The notes under the pieces are model-generated. The model saw only the letters and a program-made list of their open reading frames with translations, made no database searches and was not told the origin of the DNA. Shown here piece after piece: positions 12,103-23,911 of a stretch of DNA of 64,000 nucleotides. The stretch is from positions 41,844-105,843 of the forward strand of contig RWJK01001165.1 of the NCBI GenBank assembly GCA_004335835.1. The letters run 5' to 3'. The position numbers and the translations under genes were made by a program. Numbering within the stretch: the stretch's first letter is position 1; every line of letters begins with the position of its first letter. Source of the stretch: Scenedesmus sp. ARA3. Lineage: Eukaryota; Chlorophyta; Chlorophyceae; Sphaeropleales; Scenedesmaceae.

Positions 12103-13123
12103 ATTAAGCTTCATTCGGATTTGATTGGTGTTGCAGGCAGCGACGCTCAGTGGCATGAATCAACTGCAAGCACCAACTGCTGCGCATGCCGTAGCACATT
12201 GTGTCAACTGGTGTGCATGCCGTAGCACAACGTGAAATCCAGTGGATGGTGACGGGCTGTGTTCCCGTCGTGTAACACTCGAATCGTGAATGTAGTGGTT
12301 GCCCAATGAGCCTGTCATTGGCTCAAAAACGGGCTGTGTTCCCGTCTTGTAACACACAAATCGTGTGTGCTGTGGTGCTGTATGGATCCTAAACTTTGCG
12401 CCAGCTGCACTGTCAGGCCTGACAGGATTGTCAACTCACCGCGGCAGTGTTGACGAATGAGCACTTAGATATGCATGACTCATTGAAGCTGCATATGGTC
12501 TTAGTGAGCAACTGTCTGACACAAGTATGTTCGCTTGCGAACTTGCAGCAGCGGGCACAGCTACTGCTGCAAGCTGCAGACCTGCCAGGTCAGCCAGCTG
12601 GCTGGCGGTTATATGCAAGCTGTATCTGCCCACATCTATTGTGTGCAAAGAAATCGACTTCAGCAAAATTCCGCATCATTTGCGATCAATGCAAGATTTC
12701 TGTCGTAACTCAATTTCCTCGCCGCTTGAAACGTGAAGAGGGAACGGGGTTTGCAACAACCCTAGTCGTTCAAACCATACCATGGCCCTGGGCCACGACT
12801 CGGTCAAAACTAATTTACATCCTGAATTGAGTGGTGTGGCAAATTCGATAGCTGCTGTTTCAACTTGTCTTGTGCTCCGTTGCTGCAAGGTGGGAAGCAA
12901 CCACAGAGCAGCGACAATTGATGCTCACGACCCACAGAACGCTGACGTCTGAGCTGGACCCTTTTGTTGCTATAAGCTTTCTAGTACGCTGAGTCCAGCT
13001 CCCTGTAGCACTCGCAGGGTTCGCTGTAGGCTACTGCTTCATCGCACCGACACACGCTTGCTTGCTGCACCTTTTGCAATTGCAGCAGTAGAATCTATTG
13101 CGGGCATCTGATTCGACGGCGAA
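12103..13123. other. Intergenic region with 3' UTR and promoter
   Basis: About 1 kb between two same-strand secreted-protein genes. It holds the duplicated hairpin/TGTAA element (12,251-12,352) and a direct repeat around tgcatgccgtagcaca (about 12,183-12,230). No coding exon is recognised. Confidence 0.45.
12251..12352 (+). terminator. Duplicated hairpin followed by TGTAA
   Basis: acgggctgtgttcccgt (stem ACGGG/CCCGT; GACGGG/CCCGTC in the first copy) occurs at 12,252-12,268 and again at 12,329-12,345. In each case it is followed within a few bases by TGTAA (12,271 and 12,348). This suggests two alternative 3'-end sites for the gene ending at 12,102. Confidence 0.5.
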
Positions 13124-16100
13124 ATGCAGCAAAGTAGAGACCCAAGAGCCCAGCACTATCGGGTGCTTGGCCTTTGGTGCGTGATGTTGCTGGCCTCTGC
13201 AAGCAGTGTGAAGGCGCTGCCAGCAGCACAGGTGAGCTCCGTGCATGCCACTTTGCAGACGCAGTATAAGCCTGCGAGTGAGCTGCTGTGCAGCCACCCT
13301 GGTCCAGGCTGCTGGGACTTCGTCCTGGACAGCTTGCAGCGGCCTTGTGCATGCGTTTCATAAGCTCTTATTGACGCCTGTGGGCCCTGCCTGCAGGGTA
13401 TTTGGGAGGATCACAACCCCATGTCCAGGCACCTGCTGAACAGCAAATCATCTGCACCTGTCAAGTCAAAGCCGGCTCAGGTGGCGACCTGGGCAGCTGC
13501 TCCATCCTGTCGCGCCATGCCAACTGCTGCCTCCTCAACGCCTGACGCTGAGGGCCGACTGTGGGGCTGGAACCAAAACACCAAGAAGCCATGTGCTTAC
13601 AAGGACCCAAAGAACCACGTTCTCTTCTATGTTGACTATGCTCCAGGTGTGGGCGGTTGTGGGAATGTATGTAAGCAGGAGATAGCTATTGTCGTTGGTA
13701 GCCACACTTGAACATGCCACTGTCTTTGTCAGCAACATGGACAAATGATGTACATTTATCACAGTGGTATGCTTGTTATGTATATGTTACTGCACACTTT
13801 CCTGCAGGCAGTTGGCTGCACACGCCTGCATGCAAATCCGCCGCCTTCCCTGAAGACAGTGTCGCTGACAGCCACTTCAGGGTCTGGGGTTGGGATGATG
13901 GGCGTCTATGCGCGTTCAAGGACGACCAGCAGCGGCCCACCCCCATCAACAAGAAGAACAACCGACTGGCCTGGGCAGATGCACCTGCCTGCACACAAGA
14001 AACCAAACCCACGCTAGACAACGCAGTGCCTGACAGGATGGGCTGCCTTTGGGGCTGGCAGCTTGACAGGTGCAGTCCTGCGCTGTCAGCAGCCAATGCA
14101 GCTGTGCTGAGTCAACTTCTTGAGACACTGCCTGTTTTATTTTCCTATGTTTCATGCCAGCCATTGGTGGTATGTGCTGCTGCATGTGAGTTCACTAGCA
14201 GTACAGCTCGTGCAAGAATGTCACCTCCCTCTCCTGCAAGCCAACAACACTCTCATCAGGCTCCTGTTATGTCCTGCAGGAACTGTGCCTTCAAAGAGCA
14301 AAACACATCCGAACCCAAGTATATCCCAGGCTACAATGTCACGTGCACTGCGTCCTTGGTTGCCAGCAACATGTAGGTGGTGTGCTTGTATGTCCCCAGC
14401 CGTGCAGGATCGGTAGAAAACAGCCCCATCTCATACCTCACATTCAATGTGCCAGGTACTGCAGCTGCTGATTGCAACGTTGGCCGGTGTGCTGTATTGT
14501 TAGGGTTTCAACACTGCCTTGCTCGTTGATGACAAGCTGCCATGCTGCATGCATTTTGTTGCCTGCAGGACTGAATCTACTGCAGTGGATATCATTGGTG
14601 GAGATTCATCAGGTCCAGCTGGCAGCGCAGTGGGCAGTGCTGATGCTAAGGTAGGTATTTGGAGCAGGGTGAAGAGGGGGAGAGGGAGGGGGGCGCTGAT
14701 GCGGTGAGTTCAGCTGTGTCATGACAGGTTAATCCAACAGTCAGCTCGTGCTTGCATCCGATGCATCCGATGTGAGTCACATGGAGTGACACAGAGACTT
14801 GCTCTGCCTTTTGCGTCGCTGCCAACTTTTGCACTGCCTGATTTCATGTTTGCAGGGTGACAGCTCAGATGTTGGCGTCTTCACTTCCATCGCTGTGGCG
14901 CACGTAAGTTGCAACGAAGTGCAACTTGACACACCACAGGCTGTGTTCAACCTTGCACCTACTTAGTGGATATGCCACACGGATGACAGCATGGCACAGC
15001 AGTTGCAGAGCTGCACTTACATGCTATGTGTGTCTGCAAATGCAGAAAGCGATGCCACCATACTACACTCCAGAGGAAGTCAAAGCAAAGTTTGACACAA
15101 ACGCCACAAGTGCCACCAACAAAGGCAGTTCTTCTGGCAAAGCTGGCGAGTTCACCTCCCAGGCAGTGGGCGATATGGACGTTGAAGCCACAACACTCCC
15201 AGACAACTGCAATGCGCCATTTTCAACAGGCAACTGCAAATCCAGTGGCCGCAGGTTGCTTGAAGTTCAGGTATGTGAAACTTCGGGCGCGCTCCACATC
15301 TGCAGCATCTAGTTGTTCACCTCCACTTCTTTGAAGCTCATCATGACCTTTGCCCTTCTGCCCGTTCCTTCTACTAATCGCCCAAGATCAAGGCTGTTCC
15401 TAAGGATTGCTACGATGGCGGTCTAGGAGGTTTGGTTGGACCTGGGCATTCATCGGTGAGGACACAATGTGGCGCACTCGTACTCAACACAGCTTGGTTT
15501 GAAATCTTGGCACGGGAGACATGCATGCTGTTGTTGCTGTGGTTCTAGGTCTGATGGTCTTGCAACATCTTCCCAATGTGCTGCTGTGCTTATCACTGCA
15601 GAAAGGCAACACACCCGATACAAGGCCGCCATGTCAGTCACAAGAGATCATAACCGCCGAGAAGCACGCGGTGGTGCGAAAGGCAGTCCCACTCAGTTCC
15701 ATTCCTGAGGTGTGTTTTGCTTTGAACTTATATGAAGCAGCCAGCCCACCATATGTATGCAGCGGCATCACTATACTGTTCTACTGTTGCAGGCAACATA
15801 TGATGCTGGAGTAGGAGGAATGACAATGCCACGCCCAATCGGCTTGGTGAGCCTGCTCCTGAAGCAGCCACACATTGCAGGTCGAGTGAAGGCAACGTAG
15901 CTGCTCATCAGCACGCGAGGCATGCATCACGCCTGGGTCGAACCTATACATACATGTGACAGCCATATGCACCTCCCAATGCAATGCGGCTGTGCCCACT
16001 GGCAACTCACAGCTGTGCAATATGGTGTGCACTGACAAGGAACCATCATCTTGCTGCTGCAGGCACGTGGCGCCATCAAGGTTTCATGGCTGGAGACACC

Positions 16101-19100
16101 AAGAAACGACTTCTTTGCTGCTGAACAGGCCACGGCACAGAACCGCCAGATCAGGCCACCAATGGTTGACAACGCTGTTACAGTTTCTGGCCTTCCCTCT
16201 GCCAGCGGCACGGTAAGTGCACAAAGATCAGCAACGTGTGAGATTGTCCTGCCCTTACATGATCATCCGCTGACGCCTGTACCTGCCATGCCACAACTGC
16301 TGCAGGTGGTGCCAGTGCAGACACGTCGGCTACTCGCTAGTGCAACTGCCATTGCAACATCAACAGGCGGTCAGTCCACTGCCAATGCAAGGTCCGCCGG
16401 CAGGAACGCTGTATCTTCAGCTAATGCCAACTCGGCTGGCAATGGCACTGCCTTGTCTGTGGGCGTTGCAAACGGCACAGCTGTGGCAAACTCATCTGCC
16501 ACTGCTACTGGTGAGCATGCATACATGCCATTTGGCCCAGATCTGTCAGGCTGCTGGAGGAGGCATGCGTTGTCTCACCAAAAAGCCCAGATGGTGTCAC
16601 CTAGAGCAGGCAGCACTACTGACTCACCTGCAGAGACGGCGGCGGTAACTGCGTTCAGCAGCTGGCACGTCATCTGCACAGATATAGGCTGAGCCACACA
16701 AGCATGCCGTGCATGGTTGTAACTGCGGTGCACGTCATGTTCGTTCGTGCATGTGCTCGCAGGCAACTCGACCGCATTTTCCATTGTACAGGCACAGCAG
16801 CGCAACTCTTCCCGCAAGTGCAGTGTTTCTGGCACTTCTGTCAACAACATGACAATGGTAACAGGGTGTGATGACCCTGCTCTGGTCCCAGATGGCAAGA
16901 ATGCAAGCACACATGCCCACAACGGTCTGGCATATTCTTGGGCTTCTGCCCCAGCGTGCTCTGCGATGCCTACAAAGCAGTCGGCTGTGTCAGACACCAT
17001 GAACCGCCTGTGGGGTTACGAGAAGAACAGCAGGTGCGTATTCCTGCTGCAGGGTCATTGTTCCCTGCCAGCAGCATTTTCTGCTACTGTACTGCTGCGC
17101 TGCTGTTTAAAAAACTGCATGATGTGTTGCATCTCAGTAGTAATACGTGATGCATACATGATCTCAACACTTGGCAGCATTGGGCAGCATTTGACACCGT
17201 ACATCCTGTTCTGCTGTACCATGCGCTCACAAGATTCCCGACATGACTGGGTGGAATGCCATGCTATATATATATACTCTTTTGTACGGACCATGCCCCG
17301 CGAACTTTTTGCGGGCTTGCGTCCCGTGCTGATATCATGTAGCACTCACACTGTCATTGATTCATACTTGCTGCAGTTGCGCTTTCCGGGCTGTCAATGG
17401 CAGCAGCCTTACCTATGCCGGCTACAAGCCATTGGACTGGGAAACATCTACAGCATGTGATATAAAGCCAAACGCAACCAACAGCATGGTCGATGTGGAA
17501 GGCAGGCTATGGGGTTGGATGGCAGGCAACAACTGTGCATTCAAGGACGCATATGGTCTTCCTGTTTACTACCCACAGTACTTCAGTGCCGCCCCTCGCA
17601 CTGTCAAAGAGTCTGGCGGCATGATCGGCCATCACATTCTGCCATTCCCAGCAAGCTTAAAAGCCTTGCACACAGCGGTGAGCACAACTTGGTGGACATA
17701 TTCAAGTATGGTAGCACCAGCAAACATAGTTTATGTATGGTTGTGTGGATGTATATGCCTGCTAGGTTTGTAGGCTGCTCCGCTGCCCACTGTAGCACAC
17801 TCTCAAGTACTGCATATTTTGTGGTGCTCGCCGCCTTGTTGCAGCACCGTCGTACACCAGCGAGGAAGCTGCTGGCTACCGCAACTGCTGTGGCAGTGTC
17901 AACTGGAGGCCAAGCAGTCTCGCAGTCTGTTGCCAATGGCACGGACGCTGCCAGTTCATCCCAAGCCACATCCTCTGGAAACAGTACTGCCCTGTCAATC
18001 GGCATTGCCAATGGCACGTCTACTGTAGCAAACTCCTCTGCTCATGCCACTGGTAAGCATGCCTGGACTTTGGTAATGAGCAGGACATGTCAAATGGTTG
18101 CTATATGACAACAATAAGCTGGGCTCAACAGTCACATGTGAGACAATCACCACGCCTTACGTGTGCTTACTTATCAAACCACGTGTAGTGAACGCATCCT
18201 GCCTCACGGTCACGGCAAAGACAAGACTCGTCTGTTTGGTGCTGCAGGTAACCAGACTGCAGTATCTGTCATCCAGGCACGTCCACACAAAAACTCCACC
18301 AAGTGCACTGTTGTCGGCTCCGCTTTCAACAACGTGACAGTGCTGACTGGCTGTGATGAGCCTCCCCTTGTACCAGAAGGCTCTACCAACACCAGCGCAC
18401 CTGTGTTGAATGGCCTGGCAGCTTCCTGGAAGTCTGCTCCTCCCTGCAGTGCATCCCCAACAAAGCAGACAGCTGTAGCAGACACCAAGAATCGGCTGTG
18501 GGGCTTTGAGAAGAACGCCAGGTGACTGGCTGTGACATGCTGCATTGCTGCACATGGCCCTGCACTGTTTGACAGCAACGGCATTCACCACCATTCCGCT
18601 GATCAGCGCATGTGCGTGGCACCATGGTAAGTACACATCACGGAGCGCAAATTATGCAGAATCCACCTAGGTCTAAACTTGCAACAAACTTGCGGATGAC
18701 AGTCACTAGCAAAGTTGTGGGCAGCACTCTTGTTGCACTCACCTGCAACCTGCCACACTTGTCAATGCGCTCAGATGACACTGCCAAGCGCATCCTGTTG
18801 GTGTTCATGATGCAGTTGCACATTCCGTGCTCCCGATGGCAACAGCCTGTACTATGCTGGCTACACGCCTCTGGATTGGGGAACAGCTGCAGCTTGTCTT
18901 CACCTGCCCAATGCCACCAACAGCATGTCGGATGCGGATGGAAGGTAAGAAGACATTCAGCCAACAGGCACCAATATTCTTTCAGGAACGATGTATGGGT
19001 TCAGGCACATATTTCAAACACTACAGCTCACCCAGATACCATGCTTGACGTGTCCGGCTCATGCGCCGCTGCTGTTGTGACTCAGGTTGTGGGGCTATGC

Positions 19101-19541
19101 CTCAGGCACGAACTGTGCGTTCAAAGACGCATATGGCCTGCCTGTTTATTACCCAGAGTACTTCAACACCCCTTTCAAGGTCGTAAAGGAATCAGGCAGC
19201 AAGTCCAAACACTCGAGCCCCATCTTCCAGCCGTCTGCAGCAGGCGAAAGAAAGCCTATTGGCGCCACCTTTGACAACATGTTCAAGGCAGCGGTAAGCA
19301 AGTGTTGCCTTGTCCACCAAAGTACATACAATTCTTGATTGCTGCACCTCTTTGTCTCGTTGGTGGCTGTACACGGTCACAAACACAGTCAAAACTGTGC
19401 TTCTGCTGTTTTCTGTGCGCTGCTGCATGCTGTCAGCAGGAGTTCAATACTCCTGCCACACAGAAAGAGTCCAACATAGAAGCGGGGAGGGCCATTCAAG
19501 TGCTGGACAAGCTCTGGCTGGATAGGAGTCTTGCAGCATAA
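13124..19541 (+). CDS. Large secreted WGW-repeat protein, about 1,048 aa, 19 exons
   Basis: Exons: 13124-13231, 13397-13646, 13808-14069, 14280-14372, 14569-14650, 14856-14903, 15046-15270, 15387-15455, 15602-15709, 15793-15846, 16063-16212, 16306-16510, 16763-17033, 17377-17677, 17845-18052, 18248-18521, 18816-18944, 19086-19293 and 19440-19541; all phases agree. Exon 1 is a signal peptide (LGLWCVMLLASASSVKA). Seven copies of a two-Cys motif follow, e.g. GRLWGWNQNTKKPCAYK, FRVWGWDDGRLCAFK, RLWGYEKNSRSCAFR and RLWGWMAGNNCAFK, most preceded by an APxC or AAxC element. Between them lie Ala/Ser/Asn/Gly stretches starting RRLL or RKLL and containing STGG. Exons 12-14 and 15-18 are an internal duplication. 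No enzyme domain is seen. It is likely an extracellular-matrix protein with disulfide-bonded modules. The exon 8 acceptor is aag rather than cag. Confidence 0.75.
16306..19293 (+). repeat. Internal exon-block duplication within the WGW-repeat gene
   Basis: Block 16,306-17,677 (three exons) and block 17,845-19,293 (four exons) encode parallel proteins: R-K/R-LLA...STGGQ, then NxTAxSxxQA...C...VSG/VGS, RLWGY/FEKN, SCxFR and finally RLWGW/YxxGxNCAFKDAYGLPVYY. The second block has one extra intron (18,945-19,085), lying just before its last WGY motif. Confidence 0.75.
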
Positions 19542-20700
19542 GGGCACCTGCATGACACCAGCCATAAATGCACTTCTTCTGATGCTTGGAGTCACGTGCA
19601 TTCGTGTAAGTCATGTGCAGCCCGGCGATTGTGGTGCTTACGGACTGAGTATGAAAGGCGCGATGGGCAGTGACACACAGCATAAATAAGACATGGCCTA
19701 TTGTGGTTTGCCCGTGCAATGTTTTGCTTGACACCAATAAGAATTGTTATGCTCATGATGACATGCAGTTTGGCATTTTATGTTCAACACTACAGTAAAT
19801 GACTCATCCCGGAGATGATGCAGCAATTGCTTTGCAAAGCTGCTTGAACGTGAACATCAGTCACGGTGCCTTCGGATTTCTTTGGCTGCTTTGGGCTATC
19901 TAGAACCTTGAGCTACTTGGGCTAGGATATGATGTGCAGGCAGTGCTGTACCGTATGGGCAATGCAGCTTGGTCGCCGGCTCCCTGTCTGCAGCATGTTT
20001 TTGAGCTGTTGCTGCGTATGTATACATATGTGGTGCTTGGTCAAACATACATGTACGTGTTTTACCTGTAAGATAAAGCCTAAGCGCTGCAGGTTTCTGA
20101 ATTTCCAAGGTTGCGTCAAAGATGTCTCCATGATGTATTCGACACTTTGCAAGTATTCAAAGTGAGCGTCGTGGTGCACAGAGATATAAGCAGTGGCTCT
20201 CACACTGTGGCAGATGACGCACAAATGGCTTCACGATGGCCCTCAAAAAGGGGCCCCAATGCGCTCGTTGAGTGCACATTGTGCACAATGAATGTGTTCA
20301 CAGGCAAGAGCATCTAACACTATTACCATTGACAGCAAGAACTTCACCAGCCTGGTGAACTTCACCTGGCAGGTAGCCTAGGTAACACGGGATGTCCATG
20401 CATGTGTAGCATGCCTCGGCGGTTATCCACAGCACATTTGCTGTGCTTGCCACTGCTTTGGGGATTTAGACAGTTGCATGGCATGGTAGTTACGAATCCC
20501 GTGATCGCTCGCCTATATGACGGCATGCTGCTGCTTGAGCGCCAGTCACCTACTTAATCAACGGCTCACGCTGCTGCACCGCGATGCCAAGTTGCGCGGT
20601 TTGTAAGCCACACGCACATGAAATAGTGTTCGCCGCTGCCACTCGAGGACAACGTTCTGTCCTAGTACTGCTGCTGTCTTGAACTGCAACCTATCCAACG
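19542..20700. other. Intergenic region
   Basis: No recognisable gene. It contains a TGTAA at 19,605-19,609 (64 bases after the preceding stop) and a near-perfect inverted repeat ttcaccag/ctggtgaa at about 20,342-20,358. The right end is presumably the phosphatase promoter. Confidence 0.4.
19605..19609 (+). terminator. TGTAA polyadenylation-type signal
   Basis: TGTAA shortly after the stop of the large WGW-repeat gene. Confidence 0.4.
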
Positions 20701-22585
20701 ATGGGTGCGCTCACTCTGATAGTGGGAGCTGTTTCCCTCGTTCCCGCTACGCTCGCAGTGGTACTGAGGGCTAGAGTGCCCACTGCTGTCACGGGATGCT
20801 TGGCACACGCAGCAGCAGTAGGGTTAGCTGTAGCTGTGTGCAGCAGTGATAGCCTGTCCCCTTACACCACATGGCTGCTCCAGGTCAGTGAATCACCTGC
20901 AGTGGCTTGGCACGGATGGGGTTGCTGGCCAGCGTACAGCCAGCGTATGCTCTGTGCTGTTGCTAGTGCTTGCTGCTGCTGCTGCTGGCGTCGCCGCGCC
21001 AGTGCAATATCAGACACTGATACAGCAACAACAAACACAAAGCTGCTGATCGCTTCCTGCACTGCACCTACAGAAGCGAACGGATGGCCACATCAGCCTG
21101 GCATCCAAGCTCCTGTTCTGGCCCTACCATGCCGGTCTGCGTGGCAAGCTCTGGGTTCAGCGGCGCAAGAGCACGGAGCCGCTGTACGACCAGGTCACTG
21201 AGCAGCTGTGAGTGCTAAGCGGCTCAATCACAGCACAGCAGGTTTGGTGCCACACAACTGGAGCAAGGGACTTTGGTGCACCTCAATGCAGTTGCTCCAT
21301 GCCGCAAGCGGCAGTCACACAGCTAGCAGGTGTGGCAACCACCTGGCAGCCTGTCTGGGTGTACAATGCAGCAGGTAGACCTTGCCAACGTCTGTGAGCG
21401 TAGGCAGGCAGCTGCAGCGCGTTGTGCTGCATCGTGTGCTGCAGACAGGATACCTACTGCTGCAATGAATGCTACATTGCAATCGCAGGTACATTGGAGG
21501 CTGGCCAGAGCAGGCAACATGGCTGCCAGCAGGGCAGCCCTCAGTGCTGGACGTGACGTGTGAGCTGCCCCGCACCCACAGCAACCACTACCTCAACCTG
21601 CCCTGCTGGGACACACAAGGTGAGTACATACAGACCTTGCGCGGTCAGGGGCCAACAGCTACGCCAAGCGGCAACAGTACACTAGTACAGGCGGGACGTT
21701 GTAGGCAGTTGTGCACATGAACTGCAGCATGCTTGCGATGTTGTCTAGCACCTCAGTCGAAGCATAACCTGCCTTTGATGCTGGAACAACCGCCTCAACG
21801 TTGTGCCGTTGGCTTTGCCTGCACATCCGTGTTTGATGCTTGCGACTTGCAGCCCCAAACGCAGCGCAAATCCAGCACGGCGTTGAGTGGACCATCCGTG
21901 AGCTTGGGGAGGGCAGGTCTTGCTACATCCACTGCGCACATGGGCACGGCAGGAGCGCAACAGTGCTGGCAGCAGTGCTGATGGCCACAGGAAAGGCCAA
22001 GACTGCAGAGGAGGCAGTGGCAGTCATGCGGTGAGCAATATGCCTTGCGAGGGCTTGCCTGGTAACAGCCTCAGCAACAGCAGCAGCATGTTTCTGAGGC
22101 TTTTGGTCCACTGGCATCGGTATTTATTGTGTTGCGACACCTGCAAAGCAGCGCACTGAACATAGCCTACAAATGGCACCCGCTGCAGAGATGAATACGT
22201 CCACCACGGAAAGCACCACACAGACCACAGCAAGGCATTAGCATTGGTGCAAATGGCTGCTGCACTGCCTTGTTCCCGCTGCATTGGTGTGCTTGGGCTG
22301 ATGGTTGACCGTAAGCCCGCTGCTGTGCTGCCGCCGGTGCTTGCTTGTTGGTGCTGTAGGGCTGCCAGGCCACGTGTGCGCCTCAACAAGCCACAGGCAG
22401 CAGCGCTCAGATCATGGATCGCTGGCTACTACACGGGTGGCAGCAGCAGCGGCAAGTGCAGCAACGGCAGCACACAAGCTGAGGAGGCACAGGTGCTGCT
22501 GAATGGCATCGATGGCGTGCACTCCTCAGGTACCCGCAGCTCAGCAGTTTCACTGGGAGCAGGTGGGGAGGGAGCTGCATCATGA
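20701..22585 (+). CDS. Plant-type dual-specificity protein phosphatase, membrane-anchored, 283 aa
   Basis: Exons 20701-20883, 21074-21207, 21489-21619, 21853-22030 and 22360-22585; phases agree. The N-terminus is hydrophobic (MGALTLIVGAVSLVPATLAVV plus a second stretch), predicting membrane segments. Then comes SLASKLLFWPYHAGLRGKLWVQRR, a hallmark of a plant and algal DSP family. Next are YIGGWPEQATWLP and NLPCWDTQ, the region before the active site. The catalytic loop is HCAHGHGRSA, with the nucleophilic Cys and Arg of HCx5R intact. After it comes RPRVRLNKPQAAALRSW, the conserved family tail. The C-terminus is Ser/Gly-rich and poorly conserved. The natural substrate (phosphoprotein or phospholipid) is unknown. 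TGTAA lies at 23,251. Confidence 0.85.
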
Positions 22586-23911
22586 GCAGCTGGCACGGGG
22601 AGCCTGAGCTACTTAAACCATCTATGAACAATCCTCAGCTAAGCTGTGATCTTGCGGAACAAGCATGACAAGCACGTGGTGCTTGGTGGGGCTGCTGCAA
22701 GCGTCACTCAATCATTGCCTGTGACGGTGTGTACACCTTGCTACGCGGAATGAGTGTGCACTGCCAGGAAAGGGACAGAGATGGTGGCGCAAACTTTGTT
22801 TTGTTTGTCAGCAGTTTATTCAAGCAGCACAGCAAGCTCAGCTGCATGTTACTTGTGCTTCCTTTGCCAGCAAATCAATTTACATTAATGGACAATCATT
22901 GCTTTGCTGACACACATTGAATGTGTGATTGTTGTCACAACTGTTGTGCTTGTCGTCAGGCAGTGCTGACCTGGCAAGCATCTATCACCTGCATGCAAGG
23001 CCAAACTAGACGAACCTGCGGCAACTGTGTGCGTCCACTTTTTATGTATATTACTCGGTTCCTATGCAGCGGAGTTGACCGGCTGCGGGATGATGCCTGC
23101 TGTCCGATGGCGTGATGGACAGGCTACGTTTTAAAGGTGCTAGCACAGCAGAAGCAGGTGCACTGGTTGTTCGAGACAAAGCTGCGTTGCAGACGCTTGG
23201 CAAGTTGGACGCTCAACATCGTGAACAGCGAGCTTTTGCAACTTTGAAAATGTAACAACCCTAGAACAGAAGTCTGACATGGAGCAACAACTAGCGTGTA
23301 TTTAAAGCATGTACTCGTCATGGCTTTAGTGCGTCTTACAGGCTGACTACGTTGCGAACAAATTCAGCTTCACATCTCCGAACGTCAGGCAAACGTACTG
23401 CTGCAGCTGCTTGGCGAGCGACATCACCAGGAGAGCGTTTGTGCCCGTAAAAGCACGGTGTACGCTGATAAGCTAATCGTTTCTGTCTAACCGGTCTTGT
23501 TAGCCGGCCAGCAGGTGAGCGACGTTAGGCCCCTGGGCCTGAGGCCTGAAGCAAGTAGTTCCTGCAGGCTTAGACTCAGCATGCTCAGATCGTTGGCAGG
23601 AATACGTACGCCCACAAGACAGCTGATTCAGCTGATAATCTCCATACCCTAAAGTAAAAGGACCTTTAGCCTCCACAACTGCTGGTAGGCCTGGTGGCCC
23701 AGCAGTTGATGATGAAGACAGCAACAGGCAGCCGTGCTTCCAGCATCGCTGTTGACAGATGATATGCATCTGCATCAACGTGAAGGAAGATAAGTCACCC
23801 CTGCCCTGCTGTTAATTCTGAACTGCAGGCTCTTCACGTATCTCAGAGTGTCCTGCAAGCCTGCTTTGGCACCTACAAGTAATCACAGACGCTGCCAGCA
23901 GTCAAGGCACC
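22586..23911. other. Intergenic region
   Basis: About 1.3 kb holding the phosphatase 3' UTR (TGTAA at 23,251-23,255) and the promoter of the next gene. I see no coding exon with splice support. Confidence 0.4.
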
